Source: an uncultured Streptococcus sp. (lineage in GTDB: Bacteria; Bacillota; Bacilli; Lactobacillales; Streptococcaceae). Taken from it: a stretch of 64,000 bases of DNA. Under the pieces are notes generated by a model. That model was not told the DNA's origin and did not search any database. It was given only the letters and a program-made list of their open reading frames with translations. The stretch is from positions 1 to 64,000 of the forward strand of contig CAKPVT010000001.1 in the NCBI GenBank assembly GCA_934196125.1, read 5' to 3'. The translations under genes and the position numbers were made by a program. Below are positions 1 through 7,861 of this stretch, one piece after another (within the stretch, counting starts at the first letter, position 1; every line of letters starts with the position of its first letter).

Positions 1-1
1 A

Positions 2-265
2 GTTGTTGCGCCTAATCAAACCGTTGTGGGCACACAAAATGGTCAGTTGGTAGTGCAAGATACCTCAGGTTACACTCATTTGGCAGATGTGACTGAATTT
101 GGTGGTCAGAAAAACGCCAACGGCACAGTCTCTTTCAAAACAACTGATGGTAAAACCGTCACACTTCCAGAAACAGGCTCAACAAGTGGCACGCTTCTTA
201 GTCTTCTAGGAACAGGAATTCTTGGATTAGTTGGATTTTTCTGGAAGAAAAAACAATCACTTTAA
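2..265 (+). CDS. C-terminal end of an LPXTG cell-wall-anchored protein (partial)
   Basis: The reading frame is open from base 2, so the gene starts left of the window. The visible part ends with a sortase signal: an LPETG motif, a hydrophobic stretch (about 17 residues) and a KKKQSL tail. This is the classical sortase A substrate pattern, so the protein is attached to peptidoglycan. The extracellular part is too short to classify. It lies directly upstream of a second LPXTG gene and the conjugation operon, the place where pCF10 keeps its prgA/prgB surface adhesin genes. A role in mating-pair contact is an inference from position only. Confidence 0.8.
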   Translation, partial: VVAPNQTVVGTQNGQLVVQDTSGYTHLADVTEFGGQKNANGTVSFKTTDGKTVTLPETGSTSGTLLSLLGTGILGLVGFFWKKKQSL

Positions 266-298
266 AATACTAAAAAAGTTAAAGGAGAGAATTTAAAA

Positions 299-2050
299 AT
301 GTTTAACAATAAAAATACAATAGGACACGGATATTTCCGTAAAAGCAAGGCATACGGTTTAGTATGCGGTGTTGTGCTAGCAACTGCCTTTCTTGGTGCT
401 CATGTTAGCGCTGACGAGGTAACAGCTACTCAAGATACGTCAACATCACAACTTGTTTCAACTATTCAAGAAGATACCACCAATCAGTCAACAGAAAATG
501 TAACTGATGAAACATCTGTAGCTTCTCAAAATCCGTCTCAAGAAGCAAACGATCAAGCATCTGTAGGTTCTCGAAATCCGTCTCAAGCAGAAAATGATCG
601 AGCTTATAATGATTTACAAGATGTGATTGATCAAAATAATGGTTTAGTTGATAAAGCAGAAGGCAAATATGGTGATGATGTGACGGTTTCAACTGATGAT
701 TCTACAAAAACTGATGGTTCTGCAGGAGCTAATCAATCAGCAAAGGATCACGCGGATGATGTTTATCATCAAAATCAGGATGCTTTGAATAAGTATGAGC
801 AAGAAAAAGCAGATTATGAAGCCAAACTTGAAGCAACTAACAAGCTGAATCAAGCCGTTAATAAAGCAAATGCTGATTTAACTTCAAAGGGTGTAACAGT
901 AACGATTGTCAATACAGTTGTTAATTCGCTCGAAGAGCTTAATGCTTTAATAGCTCAAAATGCGGCAGCAATTGCTTCGGCTAATAAACAGGTGACGTTG
1001 CATCAAGCGATTATGTCAGCCTTTCAAGGAGCGCAAGGTACTCATGATCAATTAAAGGATCAAATTTCAGGTGCGCAAGGCTCACATGGCGGTGATGTTA
1101 CTGTTGATAAGGTCGATGTTCCGACAGGTGATGGTACAGAAAATGGATATAAAGAATATACTTCAGCAATTAAAGAGTTGATTGCGAAGAATAATCAAGC
1201 CATCGAGGAGTTTTTAAAAGCTCTTGAAGCTTACAATAATTCTACAAATGTCACCGTTTCAGGAACAGTTGCGACCCAAAACGTTGATAATCTTGAGTTT
1301 GGAAATAGCTTCATGAACGGTAGTATTCAGTCAGATGGATCGTTTACGTTTACTCATGATATGAATGACGGTGATAATGATTTGGCTGGTATTTTGGGAA
1401 CAGGGACATTGTCTGGGAAGTTGCATTATACGGTAACTTCAAATGGTGATGGTTCGATTACAGTACATATTACAGGAATTGAGCTGTATAGTTACAGCTA
1501 TACAGCTAATCGTCCAAATCATGCCGTTAATCAAAATCTAAACTTTCATGTTTACAGTTTAGATGGTGCTGAAATTTATTCTGTTTTGCACAACGGCAAT
1601 GCTAGTTTCGTGGATATGATTAATCGTTTAATTGCTTTAGACTTAGCATATCATTTAGAAGCAGGTCGTTCGACCGGTGAAATTGGTTTCTTGAAAATTG
1701 ATGACAACTGGATTCACAACACTCACGGTCAAGCAATCTTTAACTTTACGAATCCTAATCAACGTCCGCACCTAGTACTTCAGTCTGCAGATGCGCCAAT
1801 GTCACCTGATCTAGAAGAGATCACGGTTTCGTTGACTACAGCAGAAGATCCTGAAAAACCGACACTATCATTAACAAGACTTTCTAACGCTGTCAACGAA
1901 CAGCTACCAGAAGCACCACAAGTTGTGAAATCAAGTGTTCTTCCAATGACAGGAGATGAAACAAGTACTGCTAGCATTCTAGCAAGTATTGCAGGTGTTT
2001 TCATGACTTTAGTTGGCTTAGTTGGTGTTCGTAAACGTAAAGAAAATTAA
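299..2050 (+). CDS. LPXTG surface protein, putative adhesin of the conjugative element
   Basis: A 583-residue precursor. Residues about 10-38 form an export signal with a GYFRKSKAYGLVCG segment resembling the YSIRK-type signals of streptococcal wall proteins, cleaved near HVSA-D. Two imperfect copies of a short motif containing NPSQ occur around residues 75-100. A helical region at about 150-320 precedes a beta-rich part at about 330-520. The C-terminus has LPMTG, a hydrophobic helix and RKRKEN. An SD (AAGGAGAG) sits 9 nt before ATG. It resembles AgI/II or GbpC-type architecture only in general terms, and I do not recognise a specific family. Its tail sequence recurs as a relic after the relaxase gene. 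Confidence 0.85.
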   Translation: MFNNKNTIGHGYFRKSKAYGLVCGVVLATAFLGAHVSADEVTATQDTSTSQLVSTIQEDTTNQSTENVTDETSVASQNPSQEANDQASVGSRNPSQAENDRAYNDLQDVIDQNNGLVDKAEGKYGDDVTVSTDDSTKTDGSAGANQSAKDHADDVYHQNQDALNKYEQEKADYEAKLEATNKLNQAVNKANADLTSKGVTVTIVNTVVNSLEELNALIAQNAAAIASANKQVTLHQAIMSAFQGAQGTHDQLKDQISGAQGSHGGDVTVDKVDVPTGDGTENGYKEYTSAIKELIAKNNQAIEEFLKALEAYNNSTNVTVSGTVATQNVDNLEFGNSFMNGSIQSDGSFTFTHDMNDGDNDLAGILGTGTLSGKLHYTVTSNGDGSITVHITGIELYSYSYTANRPNHAVNQNLNFHVYSLDGAEIYSVLHNGNASFVDMINRLIALDLAYHLEAGRSTGEIGFLKIDDNWIHNTHGQAIFNFTNPNQRPHLVLQSADAPMSPDLEEITVSLTTAEDPEKPTLSLTRLSNAVNEQLPEAPQVVKSSVLPMTGDETSTASILASIAGVFMTLVGLVGVRKRKEN

Positions 2051-2056
2051 AATAAT

Positions 2057-2088
2057 AAGGTTGCTGATGTGAGCAACCTTTTTTGTTT
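2057..2088 (+). terminator. Intrinsic terminator after LPXTG gene
   Basis: A 9-bp perfect stem (AAGGTTGCT/AGCAACCTT), 6-nt loop, then a T-run. It separates the surface-protein gene from the secretion operon, although the next SD follows within 30 nt. Confidence 0.85.
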
Positions 2089-2115
2089 CTTAAATATGAA
2101 AGGAGAAAATTTATT

Positions 2116-2343
2116 ATGGATACAGCAGTTCGTGTTGTTACAGCATTAGGAGCAATTCTTGCAATCGTAGGTCTTGGATGGGTACTCACAGGCGCCTTTG
2201 ATTATTTCTCAGGTCGTAAAAATGGTAATCCAGCCATGATGGATCAAGGAATGACTTCAATGGTTTCAGGTGGTGCTATTGCGGTTGTTTCAGTTGGTGT
2301 TGCAGCAGCAATTGTTGCGGCTATGCGAGCAATTTCATTCTAA
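2116..2343 (+). CDS. Small two-helix membrane protein, pilin-like (CagC/VirB2-type) T4SS component
   Basis: 75 residues with two hydrophobic helices (about 8-30 and 50-70) separated by a polar loop with glycines, the layout of VirB2/CagC-type pilin-like subunits of Gram-positive conjugation systems. The start at 2116 is chosen because AAAGGAGAA precedes it at good spacing; an upstream in-frame extension would begin inside the terminator. It is the first gene of the secretion cluster. Family assignment rests on size, topology and position, not a clear motif. It would sit in the cytoplasmic membrane as part of the translocation channel. Confidence 0.6.
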   Translation: MDTAVRVVTALGAILAIVGLGWVLTGAFDYFSGRKNGNPAMMDQGMTSMVSGGAIAVVSVGVAAAIVAAMRAISF

Positions 2344-2390
2344 ATATGTTATAATAAGGGCAAGTAAAAGGTTTACAAGGAGAAAAAGGA

Positions 2391-2963
2391 ATGAGCAAGG
2401 AATTTGATTATGTAGCTTTTGCAAAAGACTTTGAAGCTACCAATGGACGTCCACCAACAGCTGATGAACTAGATAATGCTTACTGGGAACACTTTGGCAT
2501 TAAATGGCATACACCAGAAGAGTCACAAGCTGAATTAGAACGTATTAAAGCAACTTACAAACCAAGCTTTTGGGATCGTTTCAAAGACGGACTCAGTTTT
2601 TTAGGTCATGTCTTCTTTAAAGGCTTATTCTTTGTTCTCATGTCTCCGCTATACTTAACAATGCTTTTCTTTAATCTAATCAAATCAGCAATTGGTGTGA
2701 TGGTCATTTGGTTTGTTTCTAAATTTGCAATCTTTTGCTTAATGGCAATTGCTGGATTTACATTGTATGATGGTGACTATACAAAATTTCCAAAAAGTAT
2801 TACTTGGGTTGCTAATTTATTATTTGGAGATACTGTTTTTAGTGAAACAGGATCTATTAATTTTTTTCCTCACCCTGTGCTAGATGCTTGGATTATTGGA
2901 ATAGTGATTGTTCTACTTGCTCTTCTTGTTACTTTTTCAAAAGTTGAAGAATACAATAAATGA
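2391..2963 (+). CDS. Conjugation-cluster membrane protein, unknown
   Basis: 190 residues. The N-terminal 65 residues are soluble and charged; three to four hydrophobic segments follow (about 72-95, 98-125 and 160-182). SD AAGGAGAAAAAGG precedes the ATG. It lies between the pilin-like gene and the VirB6-like gene and is followed by a terminator hairpin. No family is recognised. A membrane accessory role in the type IV secretion channel is likely from context. Confidence 0.6.
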   Translation: MSKEFDYVAFAKDFEATNGRPPTADELDNAYWEHFGIKWHTPEESQAELERIKATYKPSFWDRFKDGLSFLGHVFFKGLFFVLMSPLYLTMLFFNLIKSAIGVMVIWFVSKFAIFCLMAIAGFTLYDGDYTKFPKSITWVANLLFGDTVFSETGSINFFPHPVLDAWIIGIVIVLLALLVTFSKVEEYNK

Positions 2964-2969
2964 TTTGAT

Positions 2970-2998
2970 AAGAACCTTTCGAGGTTCTTTTTATTTTG
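2970..2998 (+). terminator. Intrinsic terminator
   Basis: 8-bp stem (AAGAACCT/AGGTTCTT) with a TTCG tetraloop and T-rich tail, between two conjugation genes. Confidence 0.8.
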
Positions 2999-3011
2999 GT
3001 CAGAAAGGAGC

Positions 3012-3767
3012 ATGATGAAAGACATACTTACAGAGTTAACTAAAGGTTTAGGAAGTTACAACAAGTCAGTAAATTCTTCAATAGTTGCTGTTAACAAATC
3101 TTTAATGGCTATTGGTTATATTTTAGTATCTGTTTTATTTTTAATTGAAATGCTCTCTTGGTACCGATTTATTCGGAACCAAGGTGGAGAAATGACATGG
3201 AAGCTCTTTTTAGAAGTAGCCGTTAAGTATTTTATTGCTTACTTTTTAGTTGCTCAAACAGGCGCCATTTTAAATGCCATTATGTGGTTTACTAATGGTA
3301 TCACTAAACTAATTGGTGTCGATTTAAGTGGAGATACAATGTTTGAATATATTGATATTAAAAAAGGAAATCCGTTTATTAGATATCCAATTAATTTAGT
3401 AGCTAGATTTGTTGGTGTTGCAGCAATGTTGTCAATCAAAGTTATGGTTCTGTTGCGTTTTATTGAACTTTACTTCTTTAAAGCAATAGCACCAGTCATT
3501 GTTGCCTTTTGGATGGGTGATAATACACGACATATTGCTATTAACTTTTTAAAAACATTTGGTGCAATAGCGCTTCAGGGAGCAGTGATAGTTTTAACGC
3601 TTGTCATTTGGCAAGGTTTTAATATTGATACTGCGGTTCAAATTTCAAAAGATTCATGGCTGGGTGGCTATGCTGCTGGTTTTAGTTACATTGGTAAATG
3701 TGTTGTGTTCTTGATTTTGCTGATTGGTTCGCAACGTAAAGCAAAACAATTGTTGAATGTATCATAG
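3012..3767 (+). CDS. VirB6/TrbL-like polytopic T4SS protein (PrgH-like)
   Basis: 251 residues with about six hydrophobic segments and few charged loops, as in VirB6/TrbL-type channel proteins of Gram-positive conjugation systems. Two adjacent ATGs exist (3012 and 3015); AAAGGAG is better spaced for the second. It ends just before the SD of a regulator gene. Its place upstream of the PrgI/PrgJ/PrgK homologues fits the VirB6-like PrgH position in pCF10. It should form part of the inner-membrane translocation pore. Confidence 0.7.
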   Translation: MMKDILTELTKGLGSYNKSVNSSIVAVNKSLMAIGYILVSVLFLIEMLSWYRFIRNQGGEMTWKLFLEVAVKYFIAYFLVAQTGAILNAIMWFTNGITKLIGVDLSGDTMFEYIDIKKGNPFIRYPINLVARFVGVAAMLSIKVMVLLRFIELYFFKAIAPVIVAFWMGDNTRHIAINFLKTFGAIALQGAVIVLTLVIWQGFNIDTAVQISKDSWLGGYAAGFSYIGKCVVFLILLIGSQRKAKQLLNVS

Positions 3768-3778
3768 GAGGTGTTTCG

Positions 3779-4498
3779 TTGGATAATAGAGTGAATGATT
3801 TATTTTTTGATAAACCTAAAAATAGGTTAGAACTTTTAATGCAAGAAAATAATTACACACTTAAAAAAGTTAGTGAAAATACGGATATACCAGTAACAAC
3901 ATTATCTGGATATAAAAAAAATTTACGTACACCAAAAAAAGAAAATGCGCTAAAACTTGCTGATTACTTTGATGTTTCTGTTCCATACCTTTTAGGACTA
4001 GAACCAGAAGTCCCTAACAGTAAAATTCTAACCCCTTTTCAATTGCTTGTTAAAGATAGCAAATTAAGTCTAAAAGAAATAAGTGAAGCAACAGGGATAG
4101 GGTATTCTACTCTAGGAAATTATAATCAAGGAACTAGAATTCCAAATGCTAAAAATGCTCAAATTTTATCAGATTATTTTGGGGTATCAATTCCTTATTT
4201 GCTAGGAATTGATGATAACTCAAATTTTATTTCTCCAACATTAAATGACTCTTTAGAGAAAATAATGATAATTCATGAAGTGCTAAACGCAGGAGATAAT
4301 ATCTTAGTTGCTCAAGAGTTGTTAAAAAATTCCTTAGAGACTTTAGTTAAGTATGCTGATAACGATTATAGGGTGCAATTCAAACATCACTTACTGATAG
4401 CAAATACTTTATCAGAAGTCATAGGAAAATTAGATATTGTTACTGAAAACGATGAATTAAGTTTTACACAAGATAAATTGAATTTATCTAATAATTAA
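3779..4498 (+). CDS. Tandem double-HTH XRE-family regulator
   Basis: 239 residues starting at TTG, with AGGAGGT 6 nt upstream and no closer ATG. Two XRE (Cro/CI) helix-turn-helix modules occur in tandem, at about residues 15-75 and 82-140. Both end in nearly the same motif, (V/I)PYLLG(L/I), so the protein seems to have arisen by internal duplication. The C-terminal 90 residues are helical without recognisable enzyme motifs. It sits inside the conjugation operon right after the VirB6-like gene, so it probably controls transfer genes; the target is unknown. Confidence 0.8.
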   Translation: MDNRVNDLFFDKPKNRLELLMQENNYTLKKVSENTDIPVTTLSGYKKNLRTPKKENALKLADYFDVSVPYLLGLEPEVPNSKILTPFQLLVKDSKLSLKEISEATGIGYSTLGNYNQGTRIPNAKNAQILSDYFGVSIPYLLGIDDNSNFISPTLNDSLEKIMIIHEVLNAGDNILVAQELLKNSLETLVKYADNDYRVQFKHHLLIANTLSEVIGKLDIVTENDELSFTQDKLNLSNN

Positions 4499-4552
4499 AT
4501 GCTAGAAATAACCCCAAAATAAACCAAAGTTTATTCAAAGGTAATAAGTAAG

Positions 4553-4582
4553 AACAGTTCTGAAATTAGAGCTGTTTTTTCT
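4553..4582 (+). terminator. Intrinsic terminator of the AACAGTTC type
   Basis: Stem AACAGTTCT/AGAGCTGTT with a 6-nt loop and six T. The same stem recurs at 6806 and 7459, each time followed at once by an SD and start codon. Confidence 0.75.
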
Positions 4583-4607
4583 TTTAGAAGAGGAGCTATG
4601 ATTAAAT

Positions 4608-5108
4608 ATGAAATTAGTCAGACGACAGATGTTTTCACATCCCAAAAGTGGCACAGTGATTAGAGGTAGTAACACTTTTAAAATCAAGCCCTTTAATGCC
4701 ACTAAGCGCCGAGTTGAAACTAAATTGTTTTTAAAACAATCTGATATTTCAGGAATCAGAACTATTATGAAAATACTGATCGGTTGCTTAGCGTTTCTGC
4801 TCACCCTGTATTTTGATGGGGTAACCACAACTTGGCTGTTAACGGGCTCTAATGGGCAAATTATCCTATTTTCCCCCGTGGTTAAATTGGCTAGCTACAT
4901 CATTGTGGCAACTACTATTTATCGTTTCTTACTGGATTTGCTAAGGGAATTCTTGGATATATTGGGAGACTTGTGGTGCTTGATTTATGACGTTTGCTAC
5001 CAAAAAGGGCTTATCAGTGTTCAACGCCATAAAGAATTAGTTGAACAAGTTCTAACTTTTAAAGACTTTCAGTATCAGTCAAACAGGAAGTTTCATAGAG
5101 GAGGTTAA
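4608..5108 (+). CDS. Conjugation-cluster membrane protein, unknown
   Basis: 166 residues: a basic N-terminal region of about 50 residues, a hydrophobic segment at about 54-75, a second at about 85-110, and a charged C-terminal helix. The SD (AGAGGAG) is 12 nt from this ATG and only 2 nt from an out-of-frame ATG at 4598 that opens a 21-codon ORF, so the start is not ideal. No family is recognised. It belongs to the group of small genes between the double-HTH regulator and the PrgI homologue. Confidence 0.55.
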   Translation: MKLVRRQMFSHPKSGTVIRGSNTFKIKPFNATKRRVETKLFLKQSDISGIRTIMKILIGCLAFLLTLYFDGVTTTWLLTGSNGQIILFSPVVKLASYIIVATTIYRFLLDLLREFLDILGDLWCLIYDVCYQKGLISVQRHKELVEQVLTFKDFQYQSNRKFHRGG

Positions 5109-5111
5109 TAG

Positions 5112-5648
5112 ATGACTCATTTACAAAAACTGATAGAGCAGGAATTTAACCAAATAAAAGCTGAAACAAGACCAGAGCAAGATATCAGGTCTATTTTAGA
5201 ATTACAAAAAGAAAAAACTGAACTAAAAAAAGAAATTGCCTATCTCGCTCCTTATCAAAGGTTACTAGAAGAGCCTTTGTATGGATGGTTACTCCATGGA
5301 CGCATAAAGATTGAAGAGTTACCTTTGGAAGTTCGAATGGACAGCTCGGCTTATATCTACGCTTGGCGATATGCAGTGGCTAAACATGATGCCGACTATG
5401 GTATGGCTATTCTTGATTTATTTCAGTCAGATATGACTGAACTTGTTCGTTTGGAAAAGCTAGATCAAGAAGCTTATGGCGAGTATCTTGAGCAATGGAT
5501 GCTGTACCTTGCCCGTGGTCTATCTGCCTTTAAAGACAGTAAAGACTATGACCAATACTTCCTAAAGCTCCAAGAAGCTCATAAAGAGTTGTTTGCGGAG
5601 TATATTGGAGATATGGAAGATAATAGAGACTGGGTTTCGTTGTTGTAA
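5112..5648 (+). CDS. Cytoplasmic helical protein of the conjugation cluster, unknown
   Basis: 178 residues, mostly helical, with a coiled-coil-prone segment at about 25-50 and no membrane segment. It starts 3 nt after the preceding stop, with GAGGAGG as SD, so the two are translationally linked. Many acidic and aromatic residues; no catalytic motif seen. Function unknown. Confidence 0.55.
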   Translation: MTHLQKLIEQEFNQIKAETRPEQDIRSILELQKEKTELKKEIAYLAPYQRLLEEPLYGWLLHGRIKIEELPLEVRMDSSAYIYAWRYAVAKHDADYGMAILDLFQSDMTELVRLEKLDQEAYGEYLEQWMLYLARGLSAFKDSKDYDQYFLKLQEAHKELFAEYIGDMEDNRDWVSLL

Positions 5649-5712
5649 GCACAACTATTAGATACCGTCCTCTTTGTGGTATAATGAAGTCAATGATGAG
5701 GGAGGTAGCTTA

Positions 5713-6798
5713 ATGGCAGTGTCAAAATTTTATGCTCTTGTTAAGACGAAAGACGGTCGGAAACGTGTTGTTAATGCGTTTGAAGCCTTAAAACTTGCAG
5801 ATGATGACCCTTGGCAGTATGCGACAGATAAGCTTAATGGTGTTTTTTATGATCTAGATACGGAGCTAAAAGTTAGTCCTTCCAATGGTCGAACAAATCC
5901 AAAGACTCATAAACGAGGTCAAGCTTTCTTTCGGTATTTCAAGGGGGAAGCTAGTCCGTTAAAAGAACAGAAAGGTAGTTTTACCTATACTCCTGAGCTA
6001 ATTGCTTTCCTCTCCGCGTTTGAAAATATTCAGAAGTTTCAAATTCAAGAAGATGAAACCTCAATTATGATTTTTCCAGAAAAAATTGCTAAACTTCAAA
6101 GGGTGATCTTTCCAGACGGTGGTTATTCAATTCTAAAGTTTTACATAAAATTGGAGGAAACCTATCCCTACTCAGCTTATTATAAGTTTAATGGCGTTTT
6201 AGCGATTGAGTTTTACGTTTCTGGTAAGCCAAGCCGATTGAAACGAGCGGAACTGGCTAGAAAAGGGATTCCTCTTTTTGAAGCTAAAGCCTCTTTTCCA
6301 AAGTGGATTCAAGATAACCTTCCAGAAGAGTTTGAAAATCCTCAAAAACTAGCGGATATGGCAAAAGAAATCAGAGCGACCTATCAGGAACGGGACTATA
6401 AACTCTTCGGTCGCTTTAAGAAAGAACATGTAATAACACCAGACAACGAAAGGAAATATCAAACATTGAAAACCTATGAAGAACAATGCCAGGAACTTCA
6501 GGAAGAAATTAAACAGTTAGAAAATTGTTTCGGGCAAAAAAGCAAGAGGGTGGATCAACTAAGAGAAGAAATTAAGCGGGCAAAAATTCGCTTACAGCAC
6601 TATTGCGAAAAGGAAGAATACTACAAGAAGCTGGAGAAGGATAATGAGTTGCTGAAGCAGGAAAAGGTACAGCTCCAATCTGAACGTCAGTGGCTAACAG
6701 AACAGTCGGATCACTTACGTGAAGAAAGAGATGCGGCTAAAGAAGAAACCAAAACCTTAAAAAATCGAATGTGGTGGCAACGGTTATTAAACAAATAA
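5713..6798 (+). CDS. Large coiled-coil protein of the conjugation cluster, unknown
   Basis: 361 residues from the ATG at 5713, chosen because GGGAGGT precedes it; an in-frame ATG at 5674 lacks an SD. The first 220 residues look globular with alternating strands and helices. Residues about 240-350 are a long charged coiled coil rich in E, K, Q and L. A terminator of the AACAGTTC type follows. No family recognised; a structural or relaxosome-accessory role is possible but unproven. Confidence 0.55.
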   Translation: MAVSKFYALVKTKDGRKRVVNAFEALKLADDDPWQYATDKLNGVFYDLDTELKVSPSNGRTNPKTHKRGQAFFRYFKGEASPLKEQKGSFTYTPELIAFLSAFENIQKFQIQEDETSIMIFPEKIAKLQRVIFPDGGYSILKFYIKLEETYPYSAYYKFNGVLAIEFYVSGKPSRLKRAELARKGIPLFEAKASFPKWIQDNLPEEFENPQKLADMAKEIRATYQERDYKLFGRFKKEHVITPDNERKYQTLKTYEEQCQELQEEIKQLENCFGQKSKRVDQLREEIKRAKIRLQHYCEKEEYYKKLEKDNELLKQEKVQLQSERQWLTEQSDHLREERDAAKEETKTLKNRMWWQRLLNK

Positions 6799-6805
6799 TG
6801 GTATA

Positions 6806-6831
6806 AACAGTTCTTAAAAGAGCTGTTTTTT
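6806..6831 (+). terminator. Intrinsic terminator of the AACAGTTC type
   Basis: 10-bp stem AACAGTTCTT/AAGAGCTGTT, 2-nt loop, T6, followed within 12 nt by the SD of the next gene. Confidence 0.75.
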
Positions 6832-6849
6832 GATGGAAAGGATCATCAG

Positions 6850-7086
6850 ATGAATTTAGAACAACTTAGGCAAAGGCGAGATGAACTCATTCAAGATAAC
6901 GAATGGATGGATAATCTTATCAAAGAAAAGGAGGAAGAACTATGGGAAGTAAAAGTTAGAACGATTGCTGCTTCAGAGTTGGCTCGCTCAGCTATGCAGT
7001 CGGCGCTTCGGACAGCTGGCATTGTTGAGTCATTTTACGGTCCTTACAAACCTTCTCCTGAAGAACAGAGAGGTGATGACCTATGA
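6850..7086 (+). CDS. Small helical protein, unknown
   Basis: 78 residues; the first 35 are strongly helical and charged. GGAAAGGATC precedes the ATG. The last codons overlap the start of a broken acetyltransferase gene at 7076 by 11 nt. No function recognised. Confidence 0.5.
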   Translation: MNLEQLRQRRDELIQDNEWMDNLIKEKEEELWEVKVRTIAASELARSAMQSALRTAGIVESFYGPYKPSPEEQRGDDL

Positions 7087-7457
7087 CACGTTTAAGCATA
7101 GTCGTAAAGACCGATTGAATTTCTTAAACGTGGAAGCTTATTACCATGATAAAGAGGAAAATAAGCTTGGAACATTAGACTACTTACTGATTCGAGATTT
7201 TAATCATTAGAACACCTAACAAAGGTTATGGTAGCTTTTTGTTGCGAGAAACATTGTTTCATATTGGTCAATTATTTGGAGAAAATGTAAGAGTGATTGG
7301 AAAATTATCATGTATTGATGAACGTGATTTTGAAAATCAACAACGTAGAAACCATGTATACCAAAAGTTTGGTTTTGAAATACAAAGTAATAGTGTTTAT
7401 CTGGAAACAATTCCGTTAGATATTATCACAAAAGAAAGAGAAAAATATAATGATTGA
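7076..7457 (+). pseudogene. GNAT-family acetyltransferase, frameshifted
   Basis: Two adjacent frames together read as one small GNAT N-acetyltransferase. The first piece (7076-7210) runs to LDYLLIRDF and then hits a stop. The second frame continues from about 7200 with IIRTPNKGYGSFLLRE, which resembles the acetyl-CoA binding motif A (R/Q-x-x-G-x-G/A), and ends with NHVYQKFGFE, the typical GNAT C-terminal element. Skipping one base near 7197-7203 (in ATTTTAATC) restores a continuous protein of about 126 residues. Either a decayed gene, a sequencing error or, less likely, programmed frameshifting. Confidence 0.7.
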
Positions 7458-7458
7458 A

Positions 7459-7488
7459 AACAGTTCCCTTAAAGCGAACTGTTTTTTT
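7459..7488 (+). terminator. Intrinsic terminator of the AACAGTTC type
   Basis: Stem AACAGTTC/GAACTGTT followed by T7, and then immediately by the SD (GGAAAGGAG) of the PrgI-like gene. Confidence 0.75.
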
Positions 7489-7504
7489 GATGGAAAGGAG
7501 AAAA

Positions 7505-7861
7505 ATGAACAAACTAGGTTCTGAGTTCTTCAAGGCTATTGATCAATTTGAACGAAGTGTTGCTGGTGGTTTCACTTGGAGACAGCTTATCATGTTGTTT
7601 GGAATTGTCTTTGGTGTCGCTTTAGCAACACTGATTTCATTTTTGAAATTACCTGATATTTTGTTTTATCTAGCATTAGCTTTGACAGTACCGCCATCAT
7701 TCGTTTATGGCATAAAAAAAGATGAACAAATTAAAGAAGTTCTGATGTTTAAAATTACAGTACAAGAACGTGCTTATCAAACAGATTTTGAAAGTGAGGA
7801 AATGAATGGTACGTTTATTCAACAAAAGGGCGTCCATGAATGGAACGACACCTTTGACTAA
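7505..7861 (+). CDS. PrgI-family (VirB3-like) T4SS membrane protein
   Basis: 118 residues with a short basic N-terminus and a pair of hydrophobic helices at about 27-48 and 52-70, followed by a soluble tail. Size, topology and location directly before the VirB4 ATPase match PrgI of pCF10-like systems. The start at 7505 follows GGAAAGGAG; a longer frame would begin inside the terminator. It overlaps the VirB4 gene by 56 nt. PrgI/VirB3 proteins are inner-membrane partners of VirB4. Confidence 0.8.
   Translation: MNKLGSEFFKAIDQFERSVAGGFTWRQLIMLFGIVFGVALATLISFLKLPDILFYLALALTVPPSFVYGIKKDEQIKEVLMFKITVQERAYQTDFESEEMNGTFIQQKGVHEWNDTFD

Noticed and set aside
1780..2004. Minus-strand ORF of 74 codons opposite the LPXTG gene
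   Set aside because: Mirror of a strongly supported plus-strand gene; no SD and no sensible protein.
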